A DNA stretch of 64,000 nucleotides from Kosmotogales bacterium (GTDB taxonomy: Bacteria > Thermotogota > Thermotogae > Petrotogales > Kosmotogaceae). The notes beneath the pieces were generated by a model. The model ran no database searches. It was not told the origin of the DNA and was given only the letters and a program-made list of their open reading frames with translations. Where the stretch lies: the NCBI GenBank assembly GCA_030156385.1, contig JASGMR010000001.1, positions 34,594-98,593 of the forward strand, given 5' to 3'. Positions 8,279-17,403 of the stretch are shown one piece after another. Both the position numbers and the translations under genes were made by a program. Each line of letters opens with the position of its first letter. Positions within the stretch are counted from its first letter, which is position 1.

Positions 8279-9423
8279 AATATTTGATTAAAAATGTAGA
8301 AATTGATCCGGTTGTTAAAGAAAAAATAACGGGAGATGTATTGATAGATAACGGCATAATAAAGAAGATTGACGATAACATAGTTGAAAAAGTTGATGAG
8401 GTTATCGATGGAAAAAAGGCTCTACTGCTTCCCGGGTTTATAGATGCGCATTCGCATATCGGTCTCAATCCTGAAGGGTATGGTTTTGAATATGACGATA
8501 CGAATGAATCGAGCGAGCCTAATACTGCCGATGTGAGAGCGGTGGATGGTTTTACAACGAGTGATAAATCCATCAAGGAGGGTGCTAGAGGCGGAGTGCT
8601 CATTTACTGTGTTTTACCTGGGAGTTCAAACCCTATCGGTGGTCTGGGATTTATTGCTAAATATTCGAAATCGAATTTGGTGAGTGATTTTATTTTGAGA
8701 TATGATAGCTGTATTAAAATGGCAACGGGAGAAAATCCAAAGAGGTGTTTTTCAGCGAAAGATAAATCTCCCAGTACCAGAATGGGTATAGCTTCAATAA
8801 TCAGGAATTATCTTTTTGATGGTAAAAATTATATTGAAAAAAAGAAAAAAAGCCAGAAAGAAAACAAAGTGTTTACGGAATATGATAATAAAATGGAAAT
8901 CGCTCAAAAAATTTTGGAAAGAAAATTACCGGTCAGAATTCACTGTCACAGGGCCGAAGATATATTGTTTGCCATCAGACTGAAAGAGGAATTTGGTATT
9001 CGGGTTTCCATTGAACATTGTACCGATTTGATCAAAGTTCAGGATGAAGTGAAGAAATCGAATGTACCCGTGATGTTGGGTCCGGTGATGTCAAGCAGAT
9101 CAAAAGTTGAGCTGATGGATATGACATATCTTTCTTATAAAACGGCTATAGATAGGGAAATTCCTTTTTCATGCATAAGCGATCATCCCGTTTTTCCGGT
9201 AGAAACTCTGAGACTTCAAGCGGGAATGGCCATTAATTACGGTGCCGATGAAAGAGAAATGCTGAAATCACTGACTATTTATCCCGCAAGAATTTTGGGC
9301 ATTTCTGAGGAGTACGGTTCAATCGAGATCGGAAAAAAGGATAATTTATGTCTCTGGAATGGCAGTCCTTTCGATTCAAGATCAAAGGTGGTGTGGAATA
9401 ATATAGACGGTTTTATAAATTAA
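8275..9423 (+). CDS. Imidazolonepropionase-like amidohydrolase, paralogue 3
   Basis: A 382-residue member of the same family with DAHSHIG (His59, His61), RIHCHRAED, IEHCTDL and SDHPVFP, so the metal site looks complete. It differs from paralogue 2 in a lysine-rich insertion near residues 185-200 and in a weaker C-terminal GSIEIGKKDNL. ATGA overlap with the previous gene shows coupling. The 3' end is followed after a few bases by a secreted binding protein, suggesting uptake and hydrolysis of the same compound, which is an inference only. Confidence 0.88.
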   Translation: MKYLIKNVEIDPVVKEKITGDVLIDNGIIKKIDDNIVEKVDEVIDGKKALLLPGFIDAHSHIGLNPEGYGFEYDDTNESSEPNTADVRAVDGFTTSDKSIKEGARGGVLIYCVLPGSSNPIGGLGFIAKYSKSNLVSDFILRYDSCIKMATGENPKRCFSAKDKSPSTRMGIASIIRNYLFDGKNYIEKKKKSQKENKVFTEYDNKMEIAQKILERKLPVRIHCHRAEDILFAIRLKEEFGIRVSIEHCTDLIKVQDEVKKSNVPVMLGPVMSSRSKVELMDMTYLSYKTAIDREIPFSCISDHPVFPVETLRLQAGMAINYGADEREMLKSLTIYPARILGISEEYGSIEIGKKDNLCLWNGSPFDSRSKVVWNNIDGFIN

Positions 9424-9437
9424 AGTGGGTGGTAAAA

Positions 9438-10457
9438 ATGAAGAAAATTTTAATATTACTATTTTCCCTGGCACTGTTCACATTCTCTTTTTCTAAAGAG
9501 GAGGTGAAGGTGTCTACTTTCGATTTTAACAAACAATATACTCTGGAAAACATCAATGAGGCAATTCAAAAAAAGCAATCGCTTACGGCTATAAACATTT
9601 ATGAAAATGATATACAGAGGATGGAAAGAATCGAAAACAACACCGAAGAAGTGGATGTTGTATATTTTACCGATTACTACGCTCTCATGGCCAAAGAAAA
9701 GGGTCTGATTATGGAGCTGGATGTCTCAAAACTGAGCAACCTTGAATATATTTACAGTGTGGTCAAAGATCCGATTCAGGGAAATTATTCGATAGGATAT
9801 ACGGTTTATTCACTCGGGATAGTGTACAGAGTTGATAAGATAAGACGACCCCTGGTTTCATGGAAGGATCTATGGAGGGAAGATTTACTGAAATATCTTG
9901 CTCTTCCGGATATGAACAATCCAGAGGGACCCGTATTTTATAAAATGCTGGACGAAGTTTTTGGAGCCGATGAAGATGATTGGAGTCTCGATAAAGCGTT
10001 TGAAAAAGTTGGTGAGATAAAGAACGATATCTACGGATTTTATTCTTCTCCAAACGAACTGCAAAATCTTTTTGAAAATGAGGATATTTATGTGGCCGCG
10101 GTCCCGAAAACATTGTGGGGTAATTTATACAATTATGGTTTGAATGTGATATGGTTGGATCCTCTCGAAGGAAATCCGGGAATTATAAATACACTCTCAA
10201 TATTAAAAAATGCAGAAAATCCGGAGAATGCTTATAGATATATAAATTTTGTTATAAATCAGAGTACTCAGCTTTCACAGGCACTCGATCTGGTGAATTC
10301 ACCGGTTAACAGAAATGTCGTCGTACCGGACAGTATTTCCGAAAATTTAGTTTACAGTCAGAGCGAAGTGAACGGGCTCATTTATTTTGATTTGAATAAA
10401 ATTGCCGATAATCTTGAAAAGTGGGAAACTGCATGGAAAGAAATTATTAATGAATAG
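9438..10457 (+). CDS. Extracellular solute-binding protein, PotD/PotF-like, orphan
   Basis: Begins MKKILILLFSLALFTFSFS, a clear signal peptide without a lipobox, so it should be periplasmic. The body shows features of group II binding proteins of the spermidine/putrescine or iron type: SLGIVYRVDKI, SWKDLWRED and LALPDMNNPEGP. No permease or ATPase for it is present nearby. ATG at 9438 is preferred because GGGTGG sits 5 bases before it; a GTG nine bases upstream would disrupt that spacing. It follows the third amidohydrolase closely and is probably its operon partner. Its 3' end overlaps the convergent ksgA by 11 bases, with no terminator between. Ligand unknown. Confidence 0.82.
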   Translation: MKKILILLFSLALFTFSFSKEEVKVSTFDFNKQYTLENINEAIQKKQSLTAINIYENDIQRMERIENNTEEVDVVYFTDYYALMAKEKGLIMELDVSKLSNLEYIYSVVKDPIQGNYSIGYTVYSLGIVYRVDKIRRPLVSWKDLWREDLLKYLALPDMNNPEGPVFYKMLDEVFGADEDDWSLDKAFEKVGEIKNDIYGFYSSPNELQNLFENEDIYVAAVPKTLWGNLYNYGLNVIWLDPLEGNPGIINTLSILKNAENPENAYRYINFVINQSTQLSQALDLVNSPVNRNVVVPDSISENLVYSQSEVNGLIYFDLNKIADNLEKWETAWKEIINE

Positions 10458-11253
10458 TTTTTTTGTATGCGAAGAATAATTTTTTAAATTCTTCTGTTTT
10501 GAGTTTCTCGGCCCTTATGTCTTTGTCTATTGATAAGGAATTTAATAATTTTTCCGGATCATTTATAATCTTTTTCAAATTGTTTTTCAGTTTCTTTCTC
10601 CTCTGTGAGAAGCATAGATTGACGAATTTTCTGAATTCATTGAAATATACTTTGTCCACTTTATAATCGGGAATCAATTTGATTACGAAAGATTCGACTT
10701 TTGGTTTGGGAATGAATTCATCGGGTTTCACCGTGAATCCATTTTCGATCTTTGCCTGAGAATTTAAATTTACTGTCATCGCCCCATACGCTTTTGTTCC
10801 TTCTTTTGCATTCATCCTTTGGGCGAATTCCTTTTGAACCATCAATACAATAAATTCGAATTCGGGACCTTCGGAAAATATTTTTTCGAGTATTGGAGAA
10901 GTTATATTATAAGGGATATTCGCAATATAAGCGATTTTTTCACCTTCAAAAATATTCAAATTGGTTTTTAAAAAGTCTTCGTATTTTATTGTTATGTTTT
11001 TTTTGTCGAGCAGATCTTTGTGAATGGTATTCAACCTTCTGTCTATTTCGAATGAAATGACATTTTTTACATACTTTGACAATTCCAGTGTCAAAATACC
11101 CAAGCCGGTACCTATTTCTATGCATGTAAAGGAATCATCAAGCTTAGAAAAGTTAACCATTTTCTTAGGAATGTTTTCGTTGAGCAGATAATTTTGTCCC
11201 AGTGATTTTTTGAGTGCAATATTATATTTTTTTAATATTTCCAATGTTTTCAT
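10447..11253 (-). CDS. rsmA: 16S rRNA (adenine1518-N6/adenine1519-N6)-dimethyltransferase
   Basis: The KsgA/RsmA enzyme, which dimethylates two adjacent adenines in the 3' hairpin of 16S rRNA with SAM. At 268 residues it has the typical length. Motifs seen: LGQNYL at 18-23, the SAM-binding EIGTGLGILT, and the catalytic NIPYNITSPI. The basic C-terminus contains FSQRRKKLKNNL. There is no recognisable ribosome site: the ATG lies only nine bases after the U-run of the tRNA-Ser terminator. Expression may depend on readthrough of that terminator. The 3' end overlaps the convergent binding-protein gene. Confidence 0.95.
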   Translation of the reverse strand: MKTLEILKKYNIALKKSLGQNYLLNENIPKKMVNFSKLDDSFTCIEIGTGLGILTLELSKYVKNVISFEIDRRLNTIHKDLLDKKNITIKYEDFLKTNLNIFEGEKIAYIANIPYNITSPILEKIFSEGPEFEFIVLMVQKEFAQRMNAKEGTKAYGAMTVNLNSQAKIENGFTVKPDEFIPKPKVESFVIKLIPDYKVDKVYFNEFRKFVNLCFSQRRKKLKNNLKKIINDPEKLLNSLSIDKDIRAEKLKTEEFKKLFFAYKKTIH

Positions 11254-11261
11254 AAATTAAT

Positions 11262-11280
11262 AAAAAAGGGGGAAACCCCC
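11262..11280 (-). terminator. Intrinsic terminator of tRNA-Ser
   Basis: On the minus strand GGGGG-TTT-CCCCC is followed by six T residues, directly downstream of the tRNA-Ser gene. The stem can be lengthened by A-U and G-U pairs into the flanks. It ends only nine bases before the rsmA start codon. Confidence 0.75.
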
Positions 11281-11294
11281 TCTCTTCCTCATTC

Positions 11295-11385
11295 TGGCGG
11301 AGAGAATGGGATTTGAACCCATGAGCGTCTGGTGGACGCTATACGCTCTCCAGGCGTACGCCTTCGACCTCTCGGCCATCTCTCC
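11295..11385 (-). tRNA. tRNA-Ser (anticodon GGA)
   Basis: The minus strand gives a 91-base class II tRNA. The acceptor stem GGAGAGA pairs with TCTCTCC, the discriminator is G and CCA is encoded (11297-11295). The D arm is TGGCCGAGAGGTCGAAGGC-like. The anticodon loop is CTGGAGA, giving GGA (reads UCC and UCU). A long variable arm (GCGTC / GACGC) and the T loop GTTCAAATCCC complete it. The long variable arm is the serine hallmark. Confidence 0.96.
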
Positions 11386-11467
11386 TCACAAAGGCTATTA
11401 TAATGGTCTTTATTCAAGTTGTCAACCGATTTATATGATAAAATTTTTAATGTACAAGGAGGTTGTG

Positions 11468-12781
11468 ATGAAAAAATTATTTGGAACAGATGGAATTAGA
11501 GGAATTGTTAATGAAGTGATCACTCCAAAACTTTCGGTAAAACTTGGAAATGCTTTAGGAAGATTTTATAACGGCGAACATACTAAGGTATTGATCGGTA
11601 TGGATACGAGAGGATCAGGTGACATGCTGTCTTCTGCAATCGCTTCAGGTGCTTCGTCGGCGGGGATGAATGTTGAGATTATTGGGATTTTACCCACACC
11701 ATCTCTGGCTTATCTGACAAAAAAATATAATTGTCTGGGCGTTATGATTTCTGCGTCACATAACCCGGCTATATATAATGGATTAAAGGTTTTAGAAAAT
11801 GGAAAGAAGATTTCGGATTTCAATGAAGTTCAGCTGGAAAAATTGATGGAAGAAGGGTATAATTACACCACTTATTCACAAATAGGTAAAATAGATTACA
11901 GACCCGATTTAAAACAGGATTATGTGAATTATGTAGTGAATGAATACAAAAATACGGATTTTATAAAAGATAATATTGTTGTTGATTGTGCATTTGGTGC
12001 CGCTTCTGCAGTGGTGTCCGAAGTTTTCGGCAAGCTCGGAATATATGCGGAATATAATTTTACCGATTACAATGGAATAAATATTAACGAAGAATGTGGT
12101 TCGATGAATCCTGAAATACTCAGTAAAATGCTTAAAGATAACCAGATAGGTATTTTATTCGATGGTGATGCGGATCGATGTTTATTTGTGCTATCACAAA
12201 ACAGGATCATTAATGGCGATATGCTTCTTTCTATGAATGCGCAGAAGATGCTGGCGGAGAATAGATTGAATAAACAAACCGTTGTTGCCACGGTTATGTC
12301 AAATTTAGGTTTTGAGAATAGTTTGAAATCCAACGAAATTGAATTGAAGAGAACGAAGGTAGGAGATAAATATGTTTTGCAGAATATGATAGAAAATGAA
12401 TTTTCTCTGGGTGGGGAACAGTCGGGGCACATCATATTTTTTGATAAAAATACGACGGGTGATGGCTTGATTACTGCACTTGAAACACTTAACACGTTGA
12501 AGAAACTTCAAATAAATCTCGACGAATTTTATTCTGAATTTCCCGTATATCCTCAAATTTTAAAGAATATACCTGTGGTGGATAAAAAAATGGTGATGCA
12601 AAATGAAAAAATTATTGATTCTCTTGAAAAATACGGAGAAAACAAAAATATCAGAATCGTTCTGAGACCATCGGGTACCGAACCTTTAATAAGAATTATG
12701 GTCGAGGGAAGAGATGAAAATGAAGTAGAGAATATAACAAATAAATTGATTGAATTAGTAGAGGAAATATTGGATGAGTGA
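11468..12781 (+). CDS. glmM: Phosphoglucosamine mutase
   Basis: Converts glucosamine-6-phosphate to glucosamine-1-phosphate for peptidoglycan precursors. The protein is 437 residues, as expected, and starts [12 protein letters not shown]. The phosphoserine loop is ISASHNPA (about 92-99), the metal site is DGDADR, the sugar-binding segment is GGEQSGH, and [10 protein letters not shown] near the C-terminus binds phosphate. ATG at 11468 follows AAGGAGGT. The frame stays open further upstream, but that stretch runs into tRNA-Ser and is not coding. Its end overlaps uvrA by 8 bases, so the two are co-transcribed. Confidence 0.96.
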   Translation: MKKLFGTDGIRGIVNEVITPKLSVKLGNALGRFYNGEHTKVLIGMDTRGSGDMLSSAIASGASSAGMNVEIIGILPTPSLAYLTKKYNCLGVMISASHNPAIYNGLKVLENGKKISDFNEVQLEKLMEEGYNYTTYSQIGKIDYRPDLKQDYVNYVVNEYKNTDFIKDNIVVDCAFGAASAVVSEVFGKLGIYAEYNFTDYNGININEECGSMNPEILSKMLKDNQIGILFDGDADRCLFVLSQNRIINGDMLLSMNAQKMLAENRLNKQTVVATVMSNLGFENSLKSNEIELKRTKVGDKYVLQNMIENEFSLGGEQSGHIIFFDKNTTGDGLITALETLNTLKKLQINLDEFYSEFPVYPQILKNIPVVDKKMVMQNEKIIDSLEKYGENKNIRIVLRPSGTEPLIRIMVEGRDENEVENITNKLIELVEEILDE

Positions 12782-15596
12782 ATTTATATCTGTAAAAGGT
12801 GCCAGAGTACATAATTTAAAAAATATAGAAGTTAGAATTCCAAAGCAATCATTGACAATAATTACGGGTCTCTCGGGTTCGGGAAAATCCTCTCTTGCTC
12901 TGGATACTATTTATGCGGAAGGGCAGAGAAGATATCTGGAATCCCTTTCCAGCTATGCGAGGCAATTTTTAGGAGAATTTAAAAAGCCCGATGTTGATAA
13001 TATTACCGGATTATCCCCGTCAATTGCCATAGAACAGAAATCTGTGAGCCATAATCCGAGATCAACAGTTGGGACTGTTACTGAGATACATGATTATTTA
13101 CGTATACTTTATTCGAAAATTGGTATCCCACATTGTCCTGAGTGTGGCAGAGAGGTTCAGAAACAAACGATAGATGAAATTATTCAAAGTGTTTTCCACG
13201 AATATAAAATCGGAGACAGATTGATTATTAAGGCCCCGATAGCGAGGGGAAAAAAGGGAGAATTTAAAAAAGAACTTGAATCGTTGAAGAAAAAGGGATA
13301 TGTAAGAATTGAGATTGATGGAGAAAATTATGACCTTGAGGAAAATATTTCTCTTGATAAAAACAAAAGGCATTTTATCAATCTTATTGTTGACAGAGTT
13401 AAATTGAGTGAGGAAAATCAAACCAGAATAACCGACAGCATAGAACTTTCACTGAGCGAAGGAAACGGAATAGTGGAAGTTTATGATTTTGAATCTGAGA
13501 AGACGAAATTATTCAGTGAAAATTTCGCCTGTACGCACTGTAACATAAGTCTTCCGGAAATAAATCCGAAAATATTTTCATTCAACAATCCTTATGGGGC
13601 CTGTCCCGTTTGCCATGGATTGGGTATAACGAGGGAATTTGATGAAAATCTCATCGTCGATGAAAACCTTTCCATTCCCGAGGGGGCATTGAAGCCAATG
13701 AGCAGTTCGGAAAACAGTTATTCAATGAAATATACCCTCTCAGTTTTAGAACAACTTGGAGAAAATCCAAAGACCAAATTCAAAGATCTGAAAGATGAAA
13801 CCAGGAGAGTTTTACTTCATGGTTCAGACAAAGAAATAAAATATGAATTCAGATCTGAAAAAGTTCTTTATCAGACTCAAAAGAAGATCGAGGGTATAAT
13901 AAATAATCTGAAGAGAAGATATTTTGAAACGCATTCGGAAGATATGAGACGTTGGTTGGAAGATAAATTTATGATTGAATCTGTCTGCCCCGAATGTCAG
14001 GGAAAAAGATTGAGAAAAGAGGCACTTTCCGTGACTGTGAACGGAAAGAATATTTCTGAATTATCCGATCTGACGATAACGGAAATTTTCGGGGAAATGA
14101 ATAATCTGAGCCTCAGTGAACAGGAAAAGCTCATCATAGGTGAATTGAATAAAGAAATATTAAAGAGATTAAAATTCCTGATAGATGTGGGATTGGGATA
14201 TATTACACTGTCGAGAAAGGCAAAAACTCTGTCGGGAGGAGAAGCCCAGAGAATAAGACTTGCAACGCAAATAGGATCCGGATTGACAGGGGTCACCTAT
14301 GTGTTGGATGAACCAACGATAGGGCTGCATCCACGGGACAACGATAAACTGATTAAGACCTTAAAGAATTTAAGGGATCTAGGAAACACAGTTATTGTGG
14401 TTGAACATGATGAAGAAGTAATGAGATCATCGAATTACATAGTCGATATAGGACCCGGTGCGGGAATACGTGGAGGTAAGGTTATTTATCAGGGATTGAC
14501 GAAAGAACTCATAAACAACCCTCCGGAGAATTCTTTAACCGGAAAATATCTTTCAGGGAAAAAGAAAATACCGATATTCGATAGAACCAATATGAATTCG
14601 GAAAAATTCATAGAGCTCCTGGGTGCAAAACAAAATAATCTGAAGAGTTTAGATGTGAAATTTCCTCTGGGAAAAATGATATGTGTTACGGGAGTTTCGG
14701 GAAGCGGAAAAAGTTCTCTGGTTATAGATACGTTGTATCCGGTGTTGAGAAACAGACTGAACAATTCCCGAATGCAAGAGGGTATATATGATGATATATC
14801 GGGATTGGAAAATCTTGATAATGTGATCGTTATAGATCAATCTCCGATTGGAAGAACTCCAAGATCGAATCCGGCGACATATACCGGGATTTTTGACCAC
14901 ATCAGGGATATTTTTGCCAAATTGCCGGAATCAAGAGCCAGAGGATATAAAAAAGGCAGGTATTCTTTCAATGTTAAAGGTGGGCGATGTGAGGTCTGTA
15001 AGGGTCACGGTTTAATAAAAATTGAAATGCAATTTTTGCCTGACGTTTTTGTTGAGTGTGATGTATGTAAAGGTAAGAGATATAATAAAGAGACACTCGA
15101 AATAAAATACAAGGGTAAAAATATATCCGATATTTTGGAAATGACTGTTGAGGAAGCTTATGAATTTTTTGAAAAAATTCCTCAGTTGAAGAGAATACTG
15201 AATCTTTTAATAAAAGTTGGACTTAGTTATATTAGGCTTGGACAGCCTGCTACCACTTTGTCAGGAGGCGAAGCACAGAGAATCAAGCTTTCTTCTGAGT
15301 TGAAAAAAAGATCCACGGGAAGAACGTTTTATATTCTTGATGAACCTACAACTGGCCTGCATTTTGATGATGTTGAAAAACTCATAAAAGTTTTAAATAA
15401 ACTCGTAGAAAAGGGAAATACGGTTCTTGTGGTGGAACATAATCTAGATGTTATAAAAAATGCGGATTATATAATAGATCTTGGGCCCGAAGGGGGAAAA
15501 GAAGGGGGAGATTTACTCGTTTGTGGGACACTGAAAGATATCGTCGAATCGAAAAAAAGTTATACGGGAAATTATTTGAGAAAAATAGATGTCTAG
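12774..15596 (+). CDS. uvrA: Excinuclease ABC subunit A
   Basis: The damage-recognition ATPase of nucleotide excision repair, 940 residues. Two ABC modules are visible: Walker [10 protein letters not shown] near residue 31 with signature [11 protein letters not shown], and Walker [10 protein letters not shown] with [11 protein letters not shown]. Zinc modules show CPECG...(CTHC), CPECQGK, and [16 protein letters not shown]. All hallmark motifs are intact. ATG at 12774 has GAGG upstream inside the end of glmM. A terminator lies about 170 bases downstream. Confidence 0.97.
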   Translation: MSEFISVKGARVHNLKNIEVRIPKQSLTIITGLSGSGKSSLALDTIYAEGQRRYLESLSSYARQFLGEFKKPDVDNITGLSPSIAIEQKSVSHNPRSTVGTVTEIHDYLRILYSKIGIPHCPECGREVQKQTIDEIIQSVFHEYKIGDRLIIKAPIARGKKGEFKKELESLKKKGYVRIEIDGENYDLEENISLDKNKRHFINLIVDRVKLSEENQTRITDSIELSLSEGNGIVEVYDFESEKTKLFSENFACTHCNISLPEINPKIFSFNNPYGACPVCHGLGITREFDENLIVDENLSIPEGALKPMSSSENSYSMKYTLSVLEQLGENPKTKFKDLKDETRRVLLHGSDKEIKYEFRSEKVLYQTQKKIEGIINNLKRRYFETHSEDMRRWLEDKFMIESVCPECQGKRLRKEALSVTVNGKNISELSDLTITEIFGEMNNLSLSEQEKLIIGELNKEILKRLKFLIDVGLGYITLSRKAKTLSGGEAQRIRLATQIGSGLTGVTYVLDEPTIGLHPRDNDKLIKTLKNLRDLGNTVIVVEHDEEVMRSSNYIVDIGPGAGIRGGKVIYQGLTKELINNPPENSLTGKYLSGKKKIPIFDRTNMNSEKFIELLGAKQNNLKSLDVKFPLGKMICVTGVSGSGKSSLVIDTLYPVLRNRLNNSRMQEGIYDDISGLENLDNVIVIDQSPIGRTPRSNPATYTGIFDHIRDIFAKLPESRARGYKKGRYSFNVKGGRCEVCKGHGLIKIEMQFLPDVFVECDVCKGKRYNKETLEIKYKGKNISDILEMTVEEAYEFFEKIPQLKRILNLLIKVGLSYIRLGQPATTLSGGEAQRIKLSSELKKRSTGRTFYILDEPTTGLHFDDVEKLIKVLNKLVEKGNTVLVVEHNLDVIKNADYIIDLGPEGGKEGGDLLVCGTLKDIVESKKSYTGNYLRKIDV

Positions 15597-15764
15597 CAAT
15601 TTGACAGAAAATCGCCAGACTTTTTAATTTGATCAGATATCTGAATTGAATTAATGGTAAATTCACGAAATGTGTATTAGATTAAATATTATTGTTAGCA
15701 AGTAGTCTTGAAATATAAATAATTATTGCCGAAGATGCGATGCTTTTTTACTTTTAACAAAATT

Positions 15765-15805
15765 AAAATCCCTTTCCGGAAAATTTTTGAGAAAGGGACT
15801 TTTAT
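15765..15805. terminator. Probable bidirectional terminator after uvrA
   Basis: TCCCTTTC (15769-15776) pairs with GAAAGGGA (15791-15798) around a 14-base AT-rich loop, with A-rich and T-rich flanks. It lies between the convergent uvrA and antiporter genes. The remaining stretch from uvrA to here (15597-15764) shows no gene or structure that I can support. Confidence 0.6.
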
Positions 15806-15826
15806 ATTAATATCAAAAGAATTAAA

Positions 15827-17356
15827 TTATTTTGTCTTTGCAGTTTTTTGCGCAGCTTTGTGAAGATCTGCCATCGATTTCTGCGGGATATTATGTTGCT
15901 CGCCATCCATGAGCTTTTGTACCTCTGTGGCCCAGGAAGGTTTTTTTAATTTATCAATAATGAGTGGTACCACCAGCAATCCAAAAGATATTGCCAGAAT
16001 TGCAATTATGCTTACGATCGTCATTTCCATCAAAGTCAATGCGATTGCAAAAACTATGGTTGCAAAGAGAATAACGGTCAATCCCCAGAGAATTCCGTTG
16101 CCCTTCTTACCTATTCTGAAAGGCCGGCTCTGTTGTGGATGTGTTTTTCTGAATTTCAAAATACCGAGTCCCATAAAAATGTATACGAAACAGTATAGAA
16201 GTGTAGTGGCACTGACGAGTGTCAGAAATGCACTGTTGACAGCGGGAATCAGCAAATACACCAGAGCAAAGATCGAAATGATCGTTGCCTGAGTAAACAA
16301 AACCGCTTTTGAGACATCATTTTCGTTTGTTTTCCAGAATTTGAATTTAGGAGGGTACTGTCCACGACGCGCACTTTGAGTGATCGTTTTAGATGGACCG
16401 GATGCCCATGCCGAAAGCTGTACCGCAACACCCAGGAATACCAGGAGGCTGAAAATATTTGCTATGATATGTGGTAATCCTAAAATATCACAGAACAATA
16501 CGATGGACTGTGAAATATTATTCAATTCCATTTTTCCTGCCGGAACAACATTCGCCACGACAAAAGCGCTTACAGCATTAAATAAAAACATGAAAATCAA
16601 AGCAATAAATATGCCCTTTACATATGTTTTGACAGGATTTTTTATACGTGTTATATACACAGATGACATCTCAATTCCCACGAAGATGAATATGATAGGA
16701 GCGAAGTATTCCAGAGTCATCTTTGTTGTCGTGTCGGGCAGGAGTTTCTCCGGAGAGAATGTTCCCAGCGTACTGCTCGGGTTAAAACCCACTTTTCCAA
16801 GTGCAGCAAGACCAAGAATCAGTAATATCGCAATTGGAATGTACAGTCCCAGCCAGATACCTATCTTGCCACCGATCTTTGCCATGTCAAATTTGAGATT
16901 CAGTAATGTTACACCCCAATACACCGCTAGAATACAGACAAGGGTAAATATATTATTACTGCCTAAAACATTATTATTCACGACTTCACCTAACATAGGA
17001 GCGAGAACCGAAGCGACCATGACCATCCCGGGAAACATCTGTACCCAGAGTAACCATGAAACTACAAATCCCCATTTTTTTCCAAGTGAATGTGTTACCC
17101 ACAGTTCGGGACCACCTGCCTGCGGGAACATTCCGGCATATTCACCAGCTATCATTGAAATTGGGAAACCATACAGCAACACCGCAACAAGCATATAAAA
17201 GAACATCGTCCATCCGGTAGCTGCAACACTGGGAATATTACGAATACTTGCAACCAGAGCACAGGTCATACCCACAAATGCCATTGTTCCAACTTTCGAG
17301 ATTCCCATAGTATTTTTTCCTATTGTTGCAGAACTTCCTGCATTACTACTTCCCAT
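15827..17356 (-). CDS. APC-family amino-acid/amine antiporter (GadC/TyrP-like)
   Basis: A polytopic membrane protein of 509 residues with about 12 hydrophobic segments, of the amino acid-polyamine-organocation superfamily; the sequence is closest in feel to glutamate:GABA and tyrosine:tyramine antiporters. An extended hydrophilic C-terminal tail (about 55 residues) recalls the C-plug of GadC. It lies 47 bases downstream of a tyrosine-decarboxylase-type gene, so it probably exchanges the substrate amino acid for its decarboxylated amine, generating proton-motive force and acid tolerance. I chose ATG at 17356, with AAAGGGGTG upstream, rather than an ATG six codons earlier that has no ribosome site. 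Confidence 0.85.
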   Translation of the reverse strand: MGSSNAGSSATIGKNTMGISKVGTMAFVGMTCALVASIRNIPSVAATGWTMFFYMLVAVLLYGFPISMIAGEYAGMFPQAGGPELWVTHSLGKKWGFVVSWLLWVQMFPGMVMVASVLAPMLGEVVNNNVLGSNNIFTLVCILAVYWGVTLLNLKFDMAKIGGKIGIWLGLYIPIAILLILGLAALGKVGFNPSSTLGTFSPEKLLPDTTTKMTLEYFAPIIFIFVGIEMSSVYITRIKNPVKTYVKGIFIALIFMFLFNAVSAFVVANVVPAGKMELNNISQSIVLFCDILGLPHIIANIFSLLVFLGVAVQLSAWASGPSKTITQSARRGQYPPKFKFWKTNENDVSKAVLFTQATIISIFALVYLLIPAVNSAFLTLVSATTLLYCFVYIFMGLGILKFRKTHPQQSRPFRIGKKGNGILWGLTVILFATIVFAIALTLMEMTIVSIIAILAISFGLLVVPLIIDKLKKPSWATEVQKLMDGEQHNIPQKSMADLHKAAQKTAKTK

Positions 17357-17403
17357 AAAATTCACCCCTTTCATTTCAAATAATCACATTGAGATTATTC
17401 ACT

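Noticed and set aside
11306..11467. N-terminal extension of glmM upstream of 11468
   Set aside because: The open frame there is the complement of tRNA-Ser; the conserved GlmM start and ribosome site are at 11468.
16380..17198. A 272-residue plus-strand open frame opposite the antiporter
   Set aside because: The minus strand encodes a recognisable 12-helix transporter with an operon context; the antisense frame has no ribosome site or recognisable motif.
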